Origin: Pseudomonas prosekii
GTDB lineage: Bacteria; Pseudomonadota; Gammaproteobacteria; Pseudomonadales; Pseudomonadaceae
DNA: 64,000 bases
Assembly: GCF_900105155.1 (NCBI RefSeq)
Contig: NZ_LT629762.1
Coordinates: forward strand, 868,001-932,000
Direction of reading: 5' to 3'
Of the stretch, positions 25,698 through 34,588 are shown in pieces. The position numbers and the translations under genes are program-made. How positions within the stretch are numbered: the first letter of the stretch is position 1; each line of letters opens with the position of its first letter. The notes below the pieces were generated by a model. It worked only from the letters and a program-made list of their open reading frames with translations. It was not told the origin of the DNA and made no database searches.

Positions 25698-27242
25698 TCA
25701 AACAACCCGCAAAGCCTTCAAAACCACCATCGACGTCTCAGCAAACCCCACAGCCTGTTCCTTCAACTCCGCAATATTCTCCTCCGCCGTCGTCAGCGCC
25801 CTATCCCCTTTCAATATCCCCTCGCCCTGCCCACCAATAATGTCCCAGGCGAACTGCGCCCATTCGCTCGGCAGTTTTTTCCCTTGCATGACCGCGATCA
25901 AAAACAACTGCTGGAATCGGCTCACAGGCACGCCGCCACCCGTAACCGGGCTCGACAGTACTTGGATCTTGTTGGCGAACAGTGAGCGTTTGCACAGTTG
26001 CAAGTTGAGGGTGCTGCAACGCGCTTGCACCAGTTTCTCGGCCGCTTCGCTCTGGCATGGCGCGATGGCGTGCATGCCGATCAATACGTTAAGGGCCTGT
26101 TCGACGTCGTGGTAAGTCATCGACGGCACGGCGCTGATTAGCTGGCGCAAGGTTTTCGGCGCGTAGGCCTTGGCTGCCAGCGCTTCGAGGATCGGGTCGT
26201 AGATTTCCGGTTGTAACGAGGCTTCGCCGACGGGGCCGGTGACGGTGCCGGGGACGCTTTCTATGACTTGCAGCAGCACGAAACGCGTGTTGAGCATGGC
26301 TTCGCGGTGCTCGGCGGTGGACAGGCGGTTGGCGCCGCGCACGTAGAGGTCGCGGCGGAAGCTCTGGTTGACGAAGTAGTCGCGCGCCTGTTCGCGCATG
26401 ATCGGGTGTTCGATGCCTTCGAGGAAGTCCATGCCTTCGGCGCTGAGGTTGAGCGGGTCGACCGAGTCCAGCGGCAGCGCGGTGGCGGCGTAGTCGAGTT
26501 TGGCGGGCGCGAGGGCGTCGACCACGTCGGTGAAATACATGCAGTCCCAGTCGCGGTTGAAGTATTCGTGGGCGACGTATTGGCGATCCTGACCTTTAAC
26601 GCTTTGCAGCTTGGCGCCGAGGTTCGGCGCGGCTTGGGCGTATTTGGGGTTGGCGGCCAGCAGTGCTTCGGAGAATTGCAGCGCGGCGTCAATGCGCTCG
26701 TTCGGGCGCGCGGACGTGTGCGACGCAAAGCGGTTGTGCAGGCTGAACAACTGGCGCAACGGTGCGGATGGCGACCAGCCTGGCAAGCAGTTGTAGCTGA
26801 TGTAGAGCATGCCGCCGGGTTTGAGGTGGCGCCGGGCGAATTCGACGATGAGTTTCTGGTTGTCGCGGCTGACCCAGGTCCAGATGCCGTGCAGGCTGAT
26901 GCTGTCGAATTGCGGCAAGTCATTGCGCGCCAGCAGTTGCTCGAAGCTGTCGTCGTACAGCCGCGCATCGCTGCCCCACGCGGTTGCGAGCCCACTGGCG
27001 TGCGCCGCTTGGGCCGGGAGGAAGTCGGTGCCGACATAGGATCCCGGGTTGGCGGCGGCGTGGATATTGATCGACACGCCTTGGCCGAAGCCCAATTCGC
27101 AGTGCCAGGCCTCGGCGCTTTCCAGGGCGGCAAAACCGCGCAGCAACAAGCAATAGCGCTGGAACACTGGATTGATTTCGCGGGAATACCCGTAGGTGTA
27201 ACCCTCGTCCGTGAAATACCCTTCGTTCCAGGCTGAGCTCAT
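25698..27242 (-). CDS. SAM-dependent methyltransferase with methyltransferase regulatory domain
   Basis: The 514-aa protein starts MSSAWNEGYFTDEGYTYGY. A class I methyltransferase fold spans about residues 35-190: motif I is in CELGFGQGVSIN (about 48-59), an acidic motif II in GSDARLYDDSF, and the post-motif region LKPGGMLYISYNCLPGW. A regulatory domain of the MethyTransf_Reg type (about 220-300) and a C-terminal winged-helix-like region follow. The substrate is unknown. It is monocistronic, transcribed toward the IS remnant and away from chrA. Confidence 0.88.
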   Translation of the reverse strand: MSSAWNEGYFTDEGYTYGYSREINPVFQRYCLLLRGFAALESAEAWHCELGFGQGVSINIHAAANPGSYVGTDFLPAQAAHASGLATAWGSDARLYDDSFEQLLARNDLPQFDSISLHGIWTWVSRDNQKLIVEFARRHLKPGGMLYISYNCLPGWSPSAPLRQLFSLHNRFASHTSARPNERIDAALQFSEALLAANPKYAQAAPNLGAKLQSVKGQDRQYVAHEYFNRDWDCMYFTDVVDALAPAKLDYAATALPLDSVDPLNLSAEGMDFLEGIEHPIMREQARDYFVNQSFRRDLYVRGANRLSTAEHREAMLNTRFVLLQVIESVPGTVTGPVGEASLQPEIYDPILEALAAKAYAPKTLRQLISAVPSMTYHDVEQALNVLIGMHAIAPCQSEAAEKLVQARCSTLNLQLCKRSLFANKIQVLSSPVTGGGVPVSRFQQLFLIAVMQGKKLPSEWAQFAWDIIGGQGEGILKGDRALTTAEENIAELKEQAVGFAETSMVVLKALRVV

Positions 27243-27348
27243 GCGTGCATCCTTTTATTTCGAGGAGGAAAAGTTGTTCTTATAGGGGGAGTTGTTGCGG
27301 GCCACAAGAAGAAACGCGTGGCAGCAAGATTCTTTTCGACGGGTCCGT

Positions 27349-28578
27349 TCAAGCAATGACACTGGCCGCCCACCCCGCTACGCCGCTTGCAACCACCACC
27401 AACCACGGTGGCAACTTCCAAAACATCAAGGCAAGCAGCGCAACAAGCGCCAACCCAAAGTCCTGCGGTTTGACGATGGCGCTGGTCCAGACCGGCTGAT
27501 AGAACGCGGCCAACAGCAGGCCGACCACCGCTGCATTGACCCCGACCAGTGCGGCTTGCGCGCGCACATTGCTGCGCAGTCGCTCCCAGAAAGGCAAGGC
27601 CCCCAGCACCAGCAAAAAGGCTGGGGCGAAGATCGCCAACAGGCAGATCAACCCACCGGCCCAGCCCGACGGCGTGAGGTTCATCGACGCGCCAAGGAAC
27701 GCCGCGAACGAAAACAACGGGCCGGGCATAGCCTGCGCAGCGCCATAACCGGCGAGGAATGCTTCATTGCTGACCCATCCGGTGGGCACCACTTCGGCTT
27801 GCAACAGCGGCAGGACGACATGACCACCACCAAATACCAATGCGCCGGAACGGTAAAACGAATCCACCAGTGCGAGGCTTTGATTGGGCAATAGCTTGGT
27901 CAGCAGCGGCAGCCCGGCCAGCAGCAGCACAAAAAGCGTCAGCCAGAGCGCTCCGGCCCTGCGGCTAATGTTGATCGGCAGCGCATCATGCCGGGTGCTT
28001 TGCGGCGGATTGAACAGCAACAGGCCTGCAAGCCCGGCAACAACAATCACGCCGACCTGGGTCCAAACGGACGGCGCAAGCAGCGCGACGCAGGCAGCAA
28101 TGGCCATCAGGGTCACTCGCGGCAGGTCAGCACACAGTGTTTTGGCCATGCTCCAGACGGCTTGGGCGACAACCGCGACAGCGACGACTTTGAGGCCATG
28201 CAGCGCGCCGGGCGCAACGGCCGTGCCGTAATGAGAGAGACCCAGCGCCAACAAGATCATCATCGTCGCGGACGGCAGGGTAAACCCTATCCACGCCGCG
28301 AGCGCCCCGCCGTAACCTGCGCGGGACAGGCCCAACGCGATACCGACCTGACTGCTCGCCGGCCCCGGCAGAAACTGGCACAGCGCTACCAGATCCGCAT
28401 AACCGCGCTCGGTCAGCCAACGTCGGCGGATGACGAACTCATTATGGAAATATCCCAGGTGCGCGACTGGCCCGCCGAACGAGGTCAATCCGAGGCGCAG
28501 GAAGATCAGGAATACCGACCAGGCATTGATGCGCTCGGCGCTAGGGAAATCGGCCATAGGTCGCGGTTCCAGGTTCAT
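27349..28578 (-). CDS. chrA: Chromate transporter ChrA (CHR family)
   Basis: The 409-aa membrane protein contains the two homologous halves of long-chain CHR transporters. The first half has LGLTSFGGPVAHLGYFHNEF and FLPGPASSQVGIALG; the second has FGGGHVVLPLLQAEVV and AQAMPGPLFSFAAFLGA. The GGP/GGGH and PGP motifs are family hallmarks. CHR proteins export chromate, probably as a proton or sulfate-linked antiport. The ATG at 28578 is used; an ATG seven codons later is also possible. No chrB regulator lies nearby. Confidence 0.93.
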   Translation of the reverse strand: MNLEPRPMADFPSAERINAWSVFLIFLRLGLTSFGGPVAHLGYFHNEFVIRRRWLTERGYADLVALCQFLPGPASSQVGIALGLSRAGYGGALAAWIGFTLPSATMMILLALGLSHYGTAVAPGALHGLKVVAVAVVAQAVWSMAKTLCADLPRVTLMAIAACVALLAPSVWTQVGVIVVAGLAGLLLFNPPQSTRHDALPINISRRAGALWLTLFVLLLAGLPLLTKLLPNQSLALVDSFYRSGALVFGGGHVVLPLLQAEVVPTGWVSNEAFLAGYGAAQAMPGPLFSFAAFLGASMNLTPSGWAGGLICLLAIFAPAFLLVLGALPFWERLRSNVRAQAALVGVNAAVVGLLLAAFYQPVWTSAIVKPQDFGLALVALLALMFWKLPPWLVVVASGVAGWAASVIA

Positions 28579-28643
28579 TCATTGAGCGATGGGAGCGTAT
28601 TCAGGTTATGAAAAATATCCTCCCACGCAGAGCATGGGAACGA

Positions 28644-29036
28644 TCACCCGAGCAATTCTTTCAACTTGATTTCGGCCAACGGGTGCCCGGCTTTCACGGC
28701 AATCTGCCAGAACCGCGCCGCCTCTGCAGCGTCTGGTGCTTTGCTCGGCGTGCCTGCCAGACAAATCACGCCGACCTGATACGCCGCTTTGCCATCCCCC
28801 GCCAACGCCGCGAGGCGCAGCAAGCGCACGCCTTCTTCACGCGCACCGAGGCCGACGCCGCGGAAGGTCAGGATGTGGCCATAGAAGCTTTGCGCGCCGA
28901 CGTCGCCGAGGTTGGCCATGCGCGCGAATTGGCCTTCGAGCCATTTCCAGCCGCGCGGCGAGCGCACAAACCATTGCCAGTGAAACAGCCTACGGGCCAA
29001 CCAGTAACTTGCCCGCGCCTTGAGTCGTAAAAACAC
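28644..29036 (-). CDS. Sel1/TPR-like repeat protein (130 aa)
   Basis: The product MFLRLKARASYWLARRLFHW has a basic, aromatic N-terminus and then at least two Sel1-type repeats (GDVGAQSFYGHILTFRGVG and GDGKAAYQVGVICLAG, with ARFWQIAVKAGHPLAEIKL). Such repeats make alpha-solenoid scaffolds for protein contacts. The start is GTG, immediately after the TGA of the upstream gene, so it is the last gene of a three-gene operon with an XRE-type regulator. The function is unknown. Confidence 0.75.
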   Translation of the reverse strand: MFLRLKARASYWLARRLFHWQWFVRSPRGWKWLEGQFARMANLGDVGAQSFYGHILTFRGVGLGAREEGVRLLRLAALAGDGKAAYQVGVICLAGTPSKAPDAAEAARFWQIAVKAGHPLAEIKLKELLG

Positions 29037-29408
29037 TCAAGCCTCCGCGGATTCGGGGTACTCGTATTCGAACACACGCACCACTTCGGAAGCATGCCAA
29101 GAGGCGGCGGCGACTCCGTCCGAAGGGCCGGAGAAGCGCCCCAGGCGTTCGACGCACTCGAAAAAACCGGTGCGTGGCAGGCGGCTCGCGCCTTGGCTGA
29201 TGACCAGCGAGCTGCGCAACGGCTGCTCGGCTTTGGCATCGAGGGCGGCGAGGTGTTCGAGGGCGGCGGTGAGGGTTTGCATGGCCGGCGTGGGCAATTG
29301 CAATCGTTCGAGCAACGCGCGGTAGGTCAGTAGATGGCGCTGGCGGCGCGCCTGGTCCAGTTCACCTAACAACCCGTCCCAATGTTGACGACTGATGCGT
29401 ACGCTCAC
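29037..29408 (-). CDS. Conserved hypothetical protein (123 aa)
   Basis: The protein begins MSVRISRQHWDGLLGELDQARRQ (GTG start overlapping the upstream TGA as GTGA). It is soluble, has no signal peptide, and contains a helical N-terminal half and a short aromatic C-terminal stretch (VVRVFEYEYPES). I recognise no domain. Overlap on one side and zero spacing on the other tie it firmly to the XRE and Sel1 genes, so it probably works with them. Confidence 0.75.
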   Translation of the reverse strand: MSVRISRQHWDGLLGELDQARRQRHLLTYRALLERLQLPTPAMQTLTAALEHLAALDAKAEQPLRSSLVISQGASRLPRTGFFECVERLGRFSGPSDGVAAASWHASEVVRVFEYEYPESAEA

Positions 29409-29746
29409 GATTCATCCCTCCATCCTGGCACCGTCAATTCCCAGGCCAGACTGCGACGAATCGCTGCGTCAGGTTGACGCTCGCCACTTTCGATCAAGGC
29501 CAGATAAGACGGGCTGATGCCTACCGTGCGGGCAAGCGCCTCAATGGCGATGCCCTTCCCTTCGCGCAAACTGCGGAGTTGGTCCAGACCAGGAAGAATC
29601 TGGTCCGGGGTCGCCGCGGGACGCGCTGTGGCGGCTCGCGGCGGTTGTGGTTCGATGCCTGCTGCTTTCAGTAGAGCTTGGTACTGAGCCCATGGCAAAA
29701 CTGCATATTCGGGCTCGCCTTCGCGTGTGATTATCTGAATATCCAT
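29405..29746 (-). CDS. XRE-family helix-turn-helix protein
   Basis: The 113-aa protein has an N-terminal segment MDIQIITREGEPEYAVLPW with QYQALLKAAG, which resembles the N-terminus of Phd/YefM-like or HigA-like antitoxins. A Pro/Ala-rich linker follows, then a Cro/C1-type HTH at about residues 58-110 (GKGIAIEALARTVGISPSYLALIESGERQPDAAI). GGGGAAGTC precedes the ATG at 29746; the frame opens eight codons earlier without a good ribosome-binding site. It heads the three-gene operon and may autoregulate it. Confidence 0.82.
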   Translation of the reverse strand: MDIQIITREGEPEYAVLPWAQYQALLKAAGIEPQPPRAATARPAATPDQILPGLDQLRSLREGKGIAIEALARTVGISPSYLALIESGERQPDAAIRRSLAWELTVPGWRDES

Positions 29747-29859
29747 GACTTCCCCGTAGGACAACGACACTTAGCGAGTCGGCGCTTTTCCGTTGAAGTG
29801 TAATCCTAACAGCGGCCAAGGTCGCGGGGGCATGCATCTAAGGTTGAAGATCAACCTGA

Positions 29860-30315
29860 TCAAAGATCTTTGGGTTTCTGCAATTGCAGCTGTTCCGGGG
29901 TATCGGGCAGGCGTTCGACCCTGGCCAACTTCTCCGGTAACTGACGATTGCGCCAGGCACGGAAAGCGTTGAGCTCGTCGTCGAGGGTTTTCATGATCCA
30001 CGCCAGCACGGCGATGTCGTCGAACATGCCCAGCACCGGGATGAAATCCGGGATGGCATCCAGCGGGCTGAGGAAATACATCAGGCCAGCGACGACAGTG
30101 AGGATCGATTTGCGGCTGATGCCACGGTATTCGCCGCGCCAGTAAGCCAGGCACAAGGCCTGCAACAAGCGCAGATCATCCTTGAGTTTGCCCAGGCGAT
30201 TGCCTTCGTTGCCGGCCTTGCTGGCGACGGCGAACAGCAGCGTTGGCAGGCGGCCACGAGCCAGCAAACGGCCGGCCAATGGCAGAAAACGGGCCAGATT
30301 CCAGGGTGCTTTCAT
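29860..30315 (-). CDS. YkvA-family (DUF1232) membrane protein
   Basis: The 151-aa protein carries the DUF1232 signature in AGLMYFLSPLDAIPDFIP and LGMFDDIAVLAWIMKTL (about residues 84-120), which forms two short hydrophobic helices. The family is small, probably membrane-associated and of unknown function. The ATG at 30315 has GGGAGGAAAAC directly upstream; the frame's earlier opening at 30378 runs through the DnaA-box palindrome and lacks a Shine-Dalgarno. Confidence 0.88.
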   Translation of the reverse strand: MKAPWNLARFLPLAGRLLARGRLPTLLFAVASKAGNEGNRLGKLKDDLRLLQALCLAYWRGEYRGISRKSILTVVAGLMYFLSPLDAIPDFIPVLGMFDDIAVLAWIMKTLDDELNAFRAWRNRQLPEKLARVERLPDTPEQLQLQKPKDL

Positions 30316-30335
30316 GTTTTCCTCCCGCTGAAATG

Positions 30336-30358
30336 TTATCCACACAAATTGTGGATAA
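30336..30358. promoter_or_regulatory. Inverted pair of perfect DnaA boxes
   Basis: TTATCCACA and TGTGGATAA, both exact consensus DnaA boxes, face each other with a 5-bp CAAAT spacer in the leader of the YkvA-family gene, 20 bp upstream of its start codon. A nearby hairpin (CGCGGCT-GGA-AGCCGCG, 30381-30397) and AT-rich sequence follow. DnaA could repress or tune this gene, or titrate here. Confidence 0.55.
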
Positions 30359-30563
30359 CCTTGTGAACAGAGCTGCATTTCGCGGCTGGAAGCCGCGTTT
30401 CATAAGGGCTGAGCTCAGATCGGGCGTTTTTTACTCACATAAAAAAACCCAAGATTTCATTGACTTGGCGCCGAGGTGTGGCTAGCACTGGCGTCCTCAA
30501 TGGCTATGACTGCAACCTTGCGCATCCGTTCGCTTTGATCGCGGTTTGTCAAACCCCGGATAC

Positions 30564-30598
30564 AACAACGCCCCGCATAATGCGAGGCGTTGTTTTTG
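30564..30598 (-). terminator. Terminator hairpin downstream of the FKBP gene
   Basis: The stem AACAACGCC / GGCGTTGTT, extended by CGCA/TGCG around a TAA loop, lies just beyond the FKBP stop. The T run is better on the plus strand (TTGTTTTTG), but the minus-strand RNA also ends GTTGTTGTAT, so the hairpin probably acts in both directions. Confidence 0.7.
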
Positions 30599-30611
30599 CA
30601 GCAAACGGCGC

Positions 30612-31328
30612 TTACTTGGCAGCGTCGTCTTGTTTTGCTGGATCTTTGATCGCCAACAGTTCCAGATCGAACACCAGCACCGAGTTGGCCGGGATTGCCG
30701 GGCTCGGGCTTTGCGCGCCGTAAGCCAGGTCGCTAGGAATGTACAGCTTGTACTTCTCGCCGACGTGCATCAGTTGCAGGCCTTCGACCCAACCCGGGAT
30801 CACGCCGCTGACTGGCAGGTCGATCGGGCTACCGCGATCAACCGAGCTGTCAAACGTGGTGCCGTTGGTCAGCTTGCCGGTGTAGTGAACAGTCACTACG
30901 TCGGTCGGCTTAGGCTGAGCACCATCGGCTTTTTTCACGACTTCGTATTGCAGACCGGAAGCAGTGGTCACTACACCGGCCTTCTTGGCGTTTTCTTCGA
31001 GGAATTTCTTGCCGGCGGATGCCGACTCTTCGCTCATTTTCGCCATGCGTTCTTCTGCACGCTTTTGCAGTGCTGCGAAGGCCTCGACCAGTTCGTCGTC
31101 CTTCAGCTTTTGTTCTTTCTTGCCGACGGCATCTTCGATGCCTTGAGCGACGGCCTTGGAATCCAGATCGTCCATGCCTTCCTGAGCCAGGCTTTTGCCC
31201 ATGTTCAGGCCAATCCCGTAGGAAGCTTTTTGCGCCGGGGTTTTCAGCTCTACGCTGGTCTGCGAATCACAACCCGCAAGTACCAGGCTAACCAGGGCCA
31301 CCGCCGCCGCCAACCGATGCTGTTTCAT
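30612..31328 (-). CDS. FKBP-type peptidyl-prolyl cis-trans isomerase, predicted lipoprotein
   Basis: The 238-aa protein has a lipoprotein signal ending LVLAGC (Cys20), an N-terminal FKBP dimerisation domain (about residues 28-125, with KASYGIGLNMGKSL) and a C-terminal FKBP catalytic domain (about 130-230). The catalytic domain shows VTVHYTGKLTNGTTFDSS, GVIPGWVEGLQLMHVG and IPSDLAYG, the usual FKBP active-site segments. It resembles FkpA/FklB/Mip-type periplasmic foldases that catalyse proline isomerisation in envelope proteins. The lipobox suggests membrane anchoring, as for Mip-like proteins. Confidence 0.93.
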   Translation of the reverse strand: MKQHRLAAAVALVSLVLAGCDSQTSVELKTPAQKASYGIGLNMGKSLAQEGMDDLDSKAVAQGIEDAVGKKEQKLKDDELVEAFAALQKRAEERMAKMSEESASAGKKFLEENAKKAGVVTTASGLQYEVVKKADGAQPKPTDVVTVHYTGKLTNGTTFDSSVDRGSPIDLPVSGVIPGWVEGLQLMHVGEKYKLYIPSDLAYGAQSPSPAIPANSVLVFDLELLAIKDPAKQDDAAK

Positions 31329-31559
31329 GCTATTTCCTTGTTCATGCGCCTAAAGGGCAATCGAATAAAGCCGCGAGCTTATCAGGCGGCCACGACCAAT
31401 GGCTACCGGCATGAGAGCAGGAAACAGCCGATAAGTTCAGGTCTTTTAAAGCATTTCAGGAATGCGCGGGATGAAGTTTCTGTCAGGTTCGTCTGACGCG
31501 CACTGATGCGAGTTCCTACGACTTGGCGTAATGGCCACTTGCCGCCACCCGAGCCACTG

Positions 31560-33431
31560 ATGCATAAAGGCGCTATAAATCGACAAGGACGTTTTATCTT
31601 GCGCCTCCTACTCCGCTTGCTGGTTCTGATCGCCGTACTGCTAGGGCTTGGCCTCGCTGTGGTTGTGTACTACATCGCCAACCCAAAACTGCCGGCCTAC
31701 ACCCCCGCGCAACAGCTGCATTACCTGGAGCAGTGGAGCGCCGCCGACCGCCAGACCTATTACTTCACGCCGCAGGGCACTCAGGTCAAAGGCCTGCATT
31801 ACGACTGGTTTCAGGCGCTGGAACTGCCGTTCTCGCAGCAGCGTTTTGCCGCGCCGGAATACTTGGCGCGTTTCGGTTTTCTGGTCGATCCCGCGCAAAA
31901 AGCTACGCCGGACAACCCCGGCAACCTGCCCGTAGGGTTCGCCCGCCACCAGAACCCCGGCAGCCAGGCGCAATTCCTGGACATCACTTGCGCCGCATGC
32001 CACACCGGCGAATTGCGTTTCAACGGCCAGGCTGTGCGCATCGATGGCGGCGCGGCGCTGCATGTTTTGCCGTCGACGGTGCCGACCCTGCGTGGCGGCA
32101 GTTTTGGTCAGGCGCTGGTCGCGAGCCTTGCCGCGACCTATTACAACCCGTGGAAATTCGAACGTTTCGCACGCAACGTGTTGGGCGCGGACTACGAGGA
32201 CGGGCATCAATCCCTACGCGCGGACTACAAACGCTCGCTGGACATGTTTCTCAAAGTCGCCTGGAACGACACCCATCGCGGGCTCTACCCCACCGAAGAA
32301 GGCCCCGGCCGCGCCGATGCGTTCGGGCGTATCGCCAATGCCAGTTTCGGCGACGCGATTTCGCCGGACAACTATCGCGTGGCCAACGCGCCGGTGGACT
32401 ACCCGCAGTTGTGGGACATGTGGACGTTTGATTGGGTGCAGTGGAACGGTTCGGCCCAGCAACCGATGGCGCGCAATATCGGCGAGGCGTTGGGCGTGGG
32501 CGCGACGCTGAATTTCTTCGACGCCAATGGTCAGCCGCTCAAGGGCGATGCGCGTTACCCGTCGAGCGTGCGCGTGCGCGACCTGCACTTGATCGAACAA
32601 ACCCTGCAACGGCTCCAGCCGCCGACGTGGCCGGAAGACGTATTGGGCAGCGTCGACAAACCCTTGGCCGCCAAGGGCCGAACGCTGTTCACCGAGAACT
32701 GCGCCAGTTGCCATGTGCCACGGGTGAAGACGATTAACGGGCGCGATGTGCAGCAACTGCATCTGTTGCCGGTCGCCGCCATCGGCACCGACCCCACCGC
32801 TGCCGACAACATTGCCGACCATCGTTTCGACCTGAGCGCGCTGCAATGGGACCCGGCAGAACTCGCGCAACTCGATGTGCAATTGCACCCGAAACCCACC
32901 GAGCCACTGGACTTGAGCAGACTTTCGGTGGCCAAAGGGTTGGCGTATGTCACCGCTTTCGTCGAGAACCGCGCTTACCGCGATGCCGGCGTCACCGCGG
33001 CAGAACGTCCGGAACTGGACGGTTTCGGCCTGCCCATCGGCGTCCAGGAACTGCGCGCCTACAAGGCCCGGCCGCTGGCAGGCGTGTGGGCGACGGCGCC
33101 GTTTCTGCACAACGGTTCAGTGCCGAGCCTGTATCAATTGCTCTCGCCGCAGGATGAGCGCGCGAGCAGCTTCTATAAAGGCACGTTCGAGTACGACCCG
33201 AAACACTTGGGTTATCGCACGCAAGCGTTCAGCGACGGTTTCCTGTTCGATACGCGCATCACCGGCAATCACAACAGCGGTCACGAATTCCGCGCCGGCA
33301 AGCGTGGCAACGGCGTTATTGGCCGTTTGCTGCAACCGCAGGAACGTTGGGCGCTGCTCGAATACCTGAAAGTGCTGGGCGGTCCGCTGGAAGCGCAACT
33401 GCCAGAAATTGTCGCCATTCAAAAGGACTGA
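31560..33431 (+). CDS. Membrane-anchored diheme cytochrome c family protein
   Basis: The protein (about 623 aa) has an N-terminal membrane anchor (about residues 12-40), and the rest is periplasmic. Two CXXCH heme c motifs are present: CAACH at about residues 144-148 and CASCH at about 381-385. The second lies in a cytochrome-peroxidase-like domain (LFTENCASCHVPRV, later FLHNGSVPSLYQLL). Such 'di-haem oxidoreductase' proteins transfer electrons to peroxides or unknown substrates. The next gene, a catalase-like protein, starts three bases after the stop, so the two probably form one redox unit. The frame opens at 31506; I chose the ATG at 31560 because it sits just before the anchor. Confidence 0.85.
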   Translation: MHKGAINRQGRFILRLLLRLLVLIAVLLGLGLAVVVYYIANPKLPAYTPAQQLHYLEQWSAADRQTYYFTPQGTQVKGLHYDWFQALELPFSQQRFAAPEYLARFGFLVDPAQKATPDNPGNLPVGFARHQNPGSQAQFLDITCAACHTGELRFNGQAVRIDGGAALHVLPSTVPTLRGGSFGQALVASLAATYYNPWKFERFARNVLGADYEDGHQSLRADYKRSLDMFLKVAWNDTHRGLYPTEEGPGRADAFGRIANASFGDAISPDNYRVANAPVDYPQLWDMWTFDWVQWNGSAQQPMARNIGEALGVGATLNFFDANGQPLKGDARYPSSVRVRDLHLIEQTLQRLQPPTWPEDVLGSVDKPLAAKGRTLFTENCASCHVPRVKTINGRDVQQLHLLPVAAIGTDPTAADNIADHRFDLSALQWDPAELAQLDVQLHPKPTEPLDLSRLSVAKGLAYVTAFVENRAYRDAGVTAAERPELDGFGLPIGVQELRAYKARPLAGVWATAPFLHNGSVPSLYQLLSPQDERASSFYKGTFEYDPKHLGYRTQAFSDGFLFDTRITGNHNSGHEFRAGKRGNGVIGRLLQPQERWALLEYLKVLGGPLEAQLPEIVAIQKD

Positions 33432-33434
33432 ATA

Positions 33435-34574
33435 ATGCTGATCACCCTTTGGCTGCGCCTTGGCGCCTTCCTCGGAAAATTGCTGTTGTGGTTGCTGGGG
33501 CTGGGATTGCTTGGCTGGGCGCTGGCCACCGCGTGGTTTGCCTGGCAGCACAGCGGCGCGGTGTCTGCTGAAGAGCAGATCCCCAGCGGTGAAACAGCGA
33601 TGACTCAGGACATCATTCAGACCGCCGTGCGCATCGTCGATCAGCACCGCGAAAGCACGCGCTACCTGCGCGATGCTCACGCCAAAGCGCATGGCTGCGT
33701 GAAAGCCGAGGTTCAGGTGTTGCCGCAGCTGTCGGCGGATTTGCGTCAAGGTGTGTTCAGTGAGCCGGGCAAAACCTGGCAAGCGACGGTGCGCTTGTCC
33801 AACGGCAACGCGTATCCGCAATTCGACAGCATTCGTGATGCGCGGGGCATGGCGATCAAGTTGCTCGACGTGCCGGGCAAGCAACTACTGGCGGATCAGG
33901 CTGGGCGGCGCGAGCAGGATTTCGTCATGTTCAGTCACCCGAATTTCTTTGTCAGCGATGTCGCCGAGTACCGTCAGAACGTGGCCGCACAGGCTGACGG
34001 CAAGAAGGTCATGGCGTTCTTTCCCGGTTGGGATCCGCGCACCTGGCAGGTTCGGCATTTGTTTATCGCACTGGCGACGCTGTCCCCGGCACCGGACAGC
34101 CCGACGCAGACTACATACTTTTCGGTTTCGCCCTACAAATTTGGTCAGGGTAATGCCAAGTTTCGCGTGATGCCGGACCCGGCCAGTTGCCCCGCTTACA
34201 CCTTGCCGAAGCAAAATCAGGCGTTGCCGAACTTTCTGCGCAATGCGTTGAATCAGCAGTTGTCGACGGATCGAGTACCGGCGTGTTTTGTTCTGCAGAT
34301 TCAGCGGCAGAATGCGGCCAAGTACATGCCGATCGAGGACACGAGTGTGGAATGGCGGGAAAGTGATGCGCCGTTCGAGACGGTGGCGAAGATCAATCTG
34401 CCGGCGCAAGATTTCGATACACCGGCGCTGAATCTGCAATGCGATAACCAGTCATTCAACCCATGGTTCGGCGTGGAAGCGCATCGGCCGATTGGTGGGA
34501 TCAATCGGCTGCGAAAAGCGGTGTACGAAGCGGTCAGCGATTACCGGCACAGCCGTAATGCCGAGCAGCAGTAG
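33435..34574 (+). CDS. Catalase-family (y4iL/SrpA-like) protein with N-terminal membrane anchor
   Basis: The 379-aa protein begins with one long hydrophobic helix (about residues 4-36), then a catalase-like heme-protein domain. RDAHAKAHGCVKAEVQV (about residues 80-96) contains the distal His environment, and FVMFSHPNFFV and KYMPIEDTSVEW are further family segments. The usual proximal Tyr segment of true catalases is not apparent; the C-terminus instead reads FNPWFGVEAHRPIGGINRLR, as in the y4iL-like clade. It is therefore better called a catalase-related heme protein, perhaps a peroxidase. It directly follows, and probably partners, the diheme cytochrome. Confidence 0.82.
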   Translation: MLITLWLRLGAFLGKLLLWLLGLGLLGWALATAWFAWQHSGAVSAEEQIPSGETAMTQDIIQTAVRIVDQHRESTRYLRDAHAKAHGCVKAEVQVLPQLSADLRQGVFSEPGKTWQATVRLSNGNAYPQFDSIRDARGMAIKLLDVPGKQLLADQAGRREQDFVMFSHPNFFVSDVAEYRQNVAAQADGKKVMAFFPGWDPRTWQVRHLFIALATLSPAPDSPTQTTYFSVSPYKFGQGNAKFRVMPDPASCPAYTLPKQNQALPNFLRNALNQQLSTDRVPACFVLQIQRQNAAKYMPIEDTSVEWRESDAPFETVAKINLPAQDFDTPALNLQCDNQSFNPWFGVEAHRPIGGINRLRKAVYEAVSDYRHSRNAEQQ

Positions 34575-34588
34575 ACACACCCCTTCCT

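Noticed and set aside
26268..27236. A 322-codon plus-strand frame opposite the methyltransferase gene
   Set aside because: The methyltransferase has intact SAM motifs on the other strand; the opposite frame is Val/Gly/Arg-rich with no motif.
31506..31559. The upstream ATG of the diheme cytochrome gene
   Set aside because: It would place 18 polar residues before the membrane anchor without a better ribosome-binding site; the ATG at 31560 is simpler.
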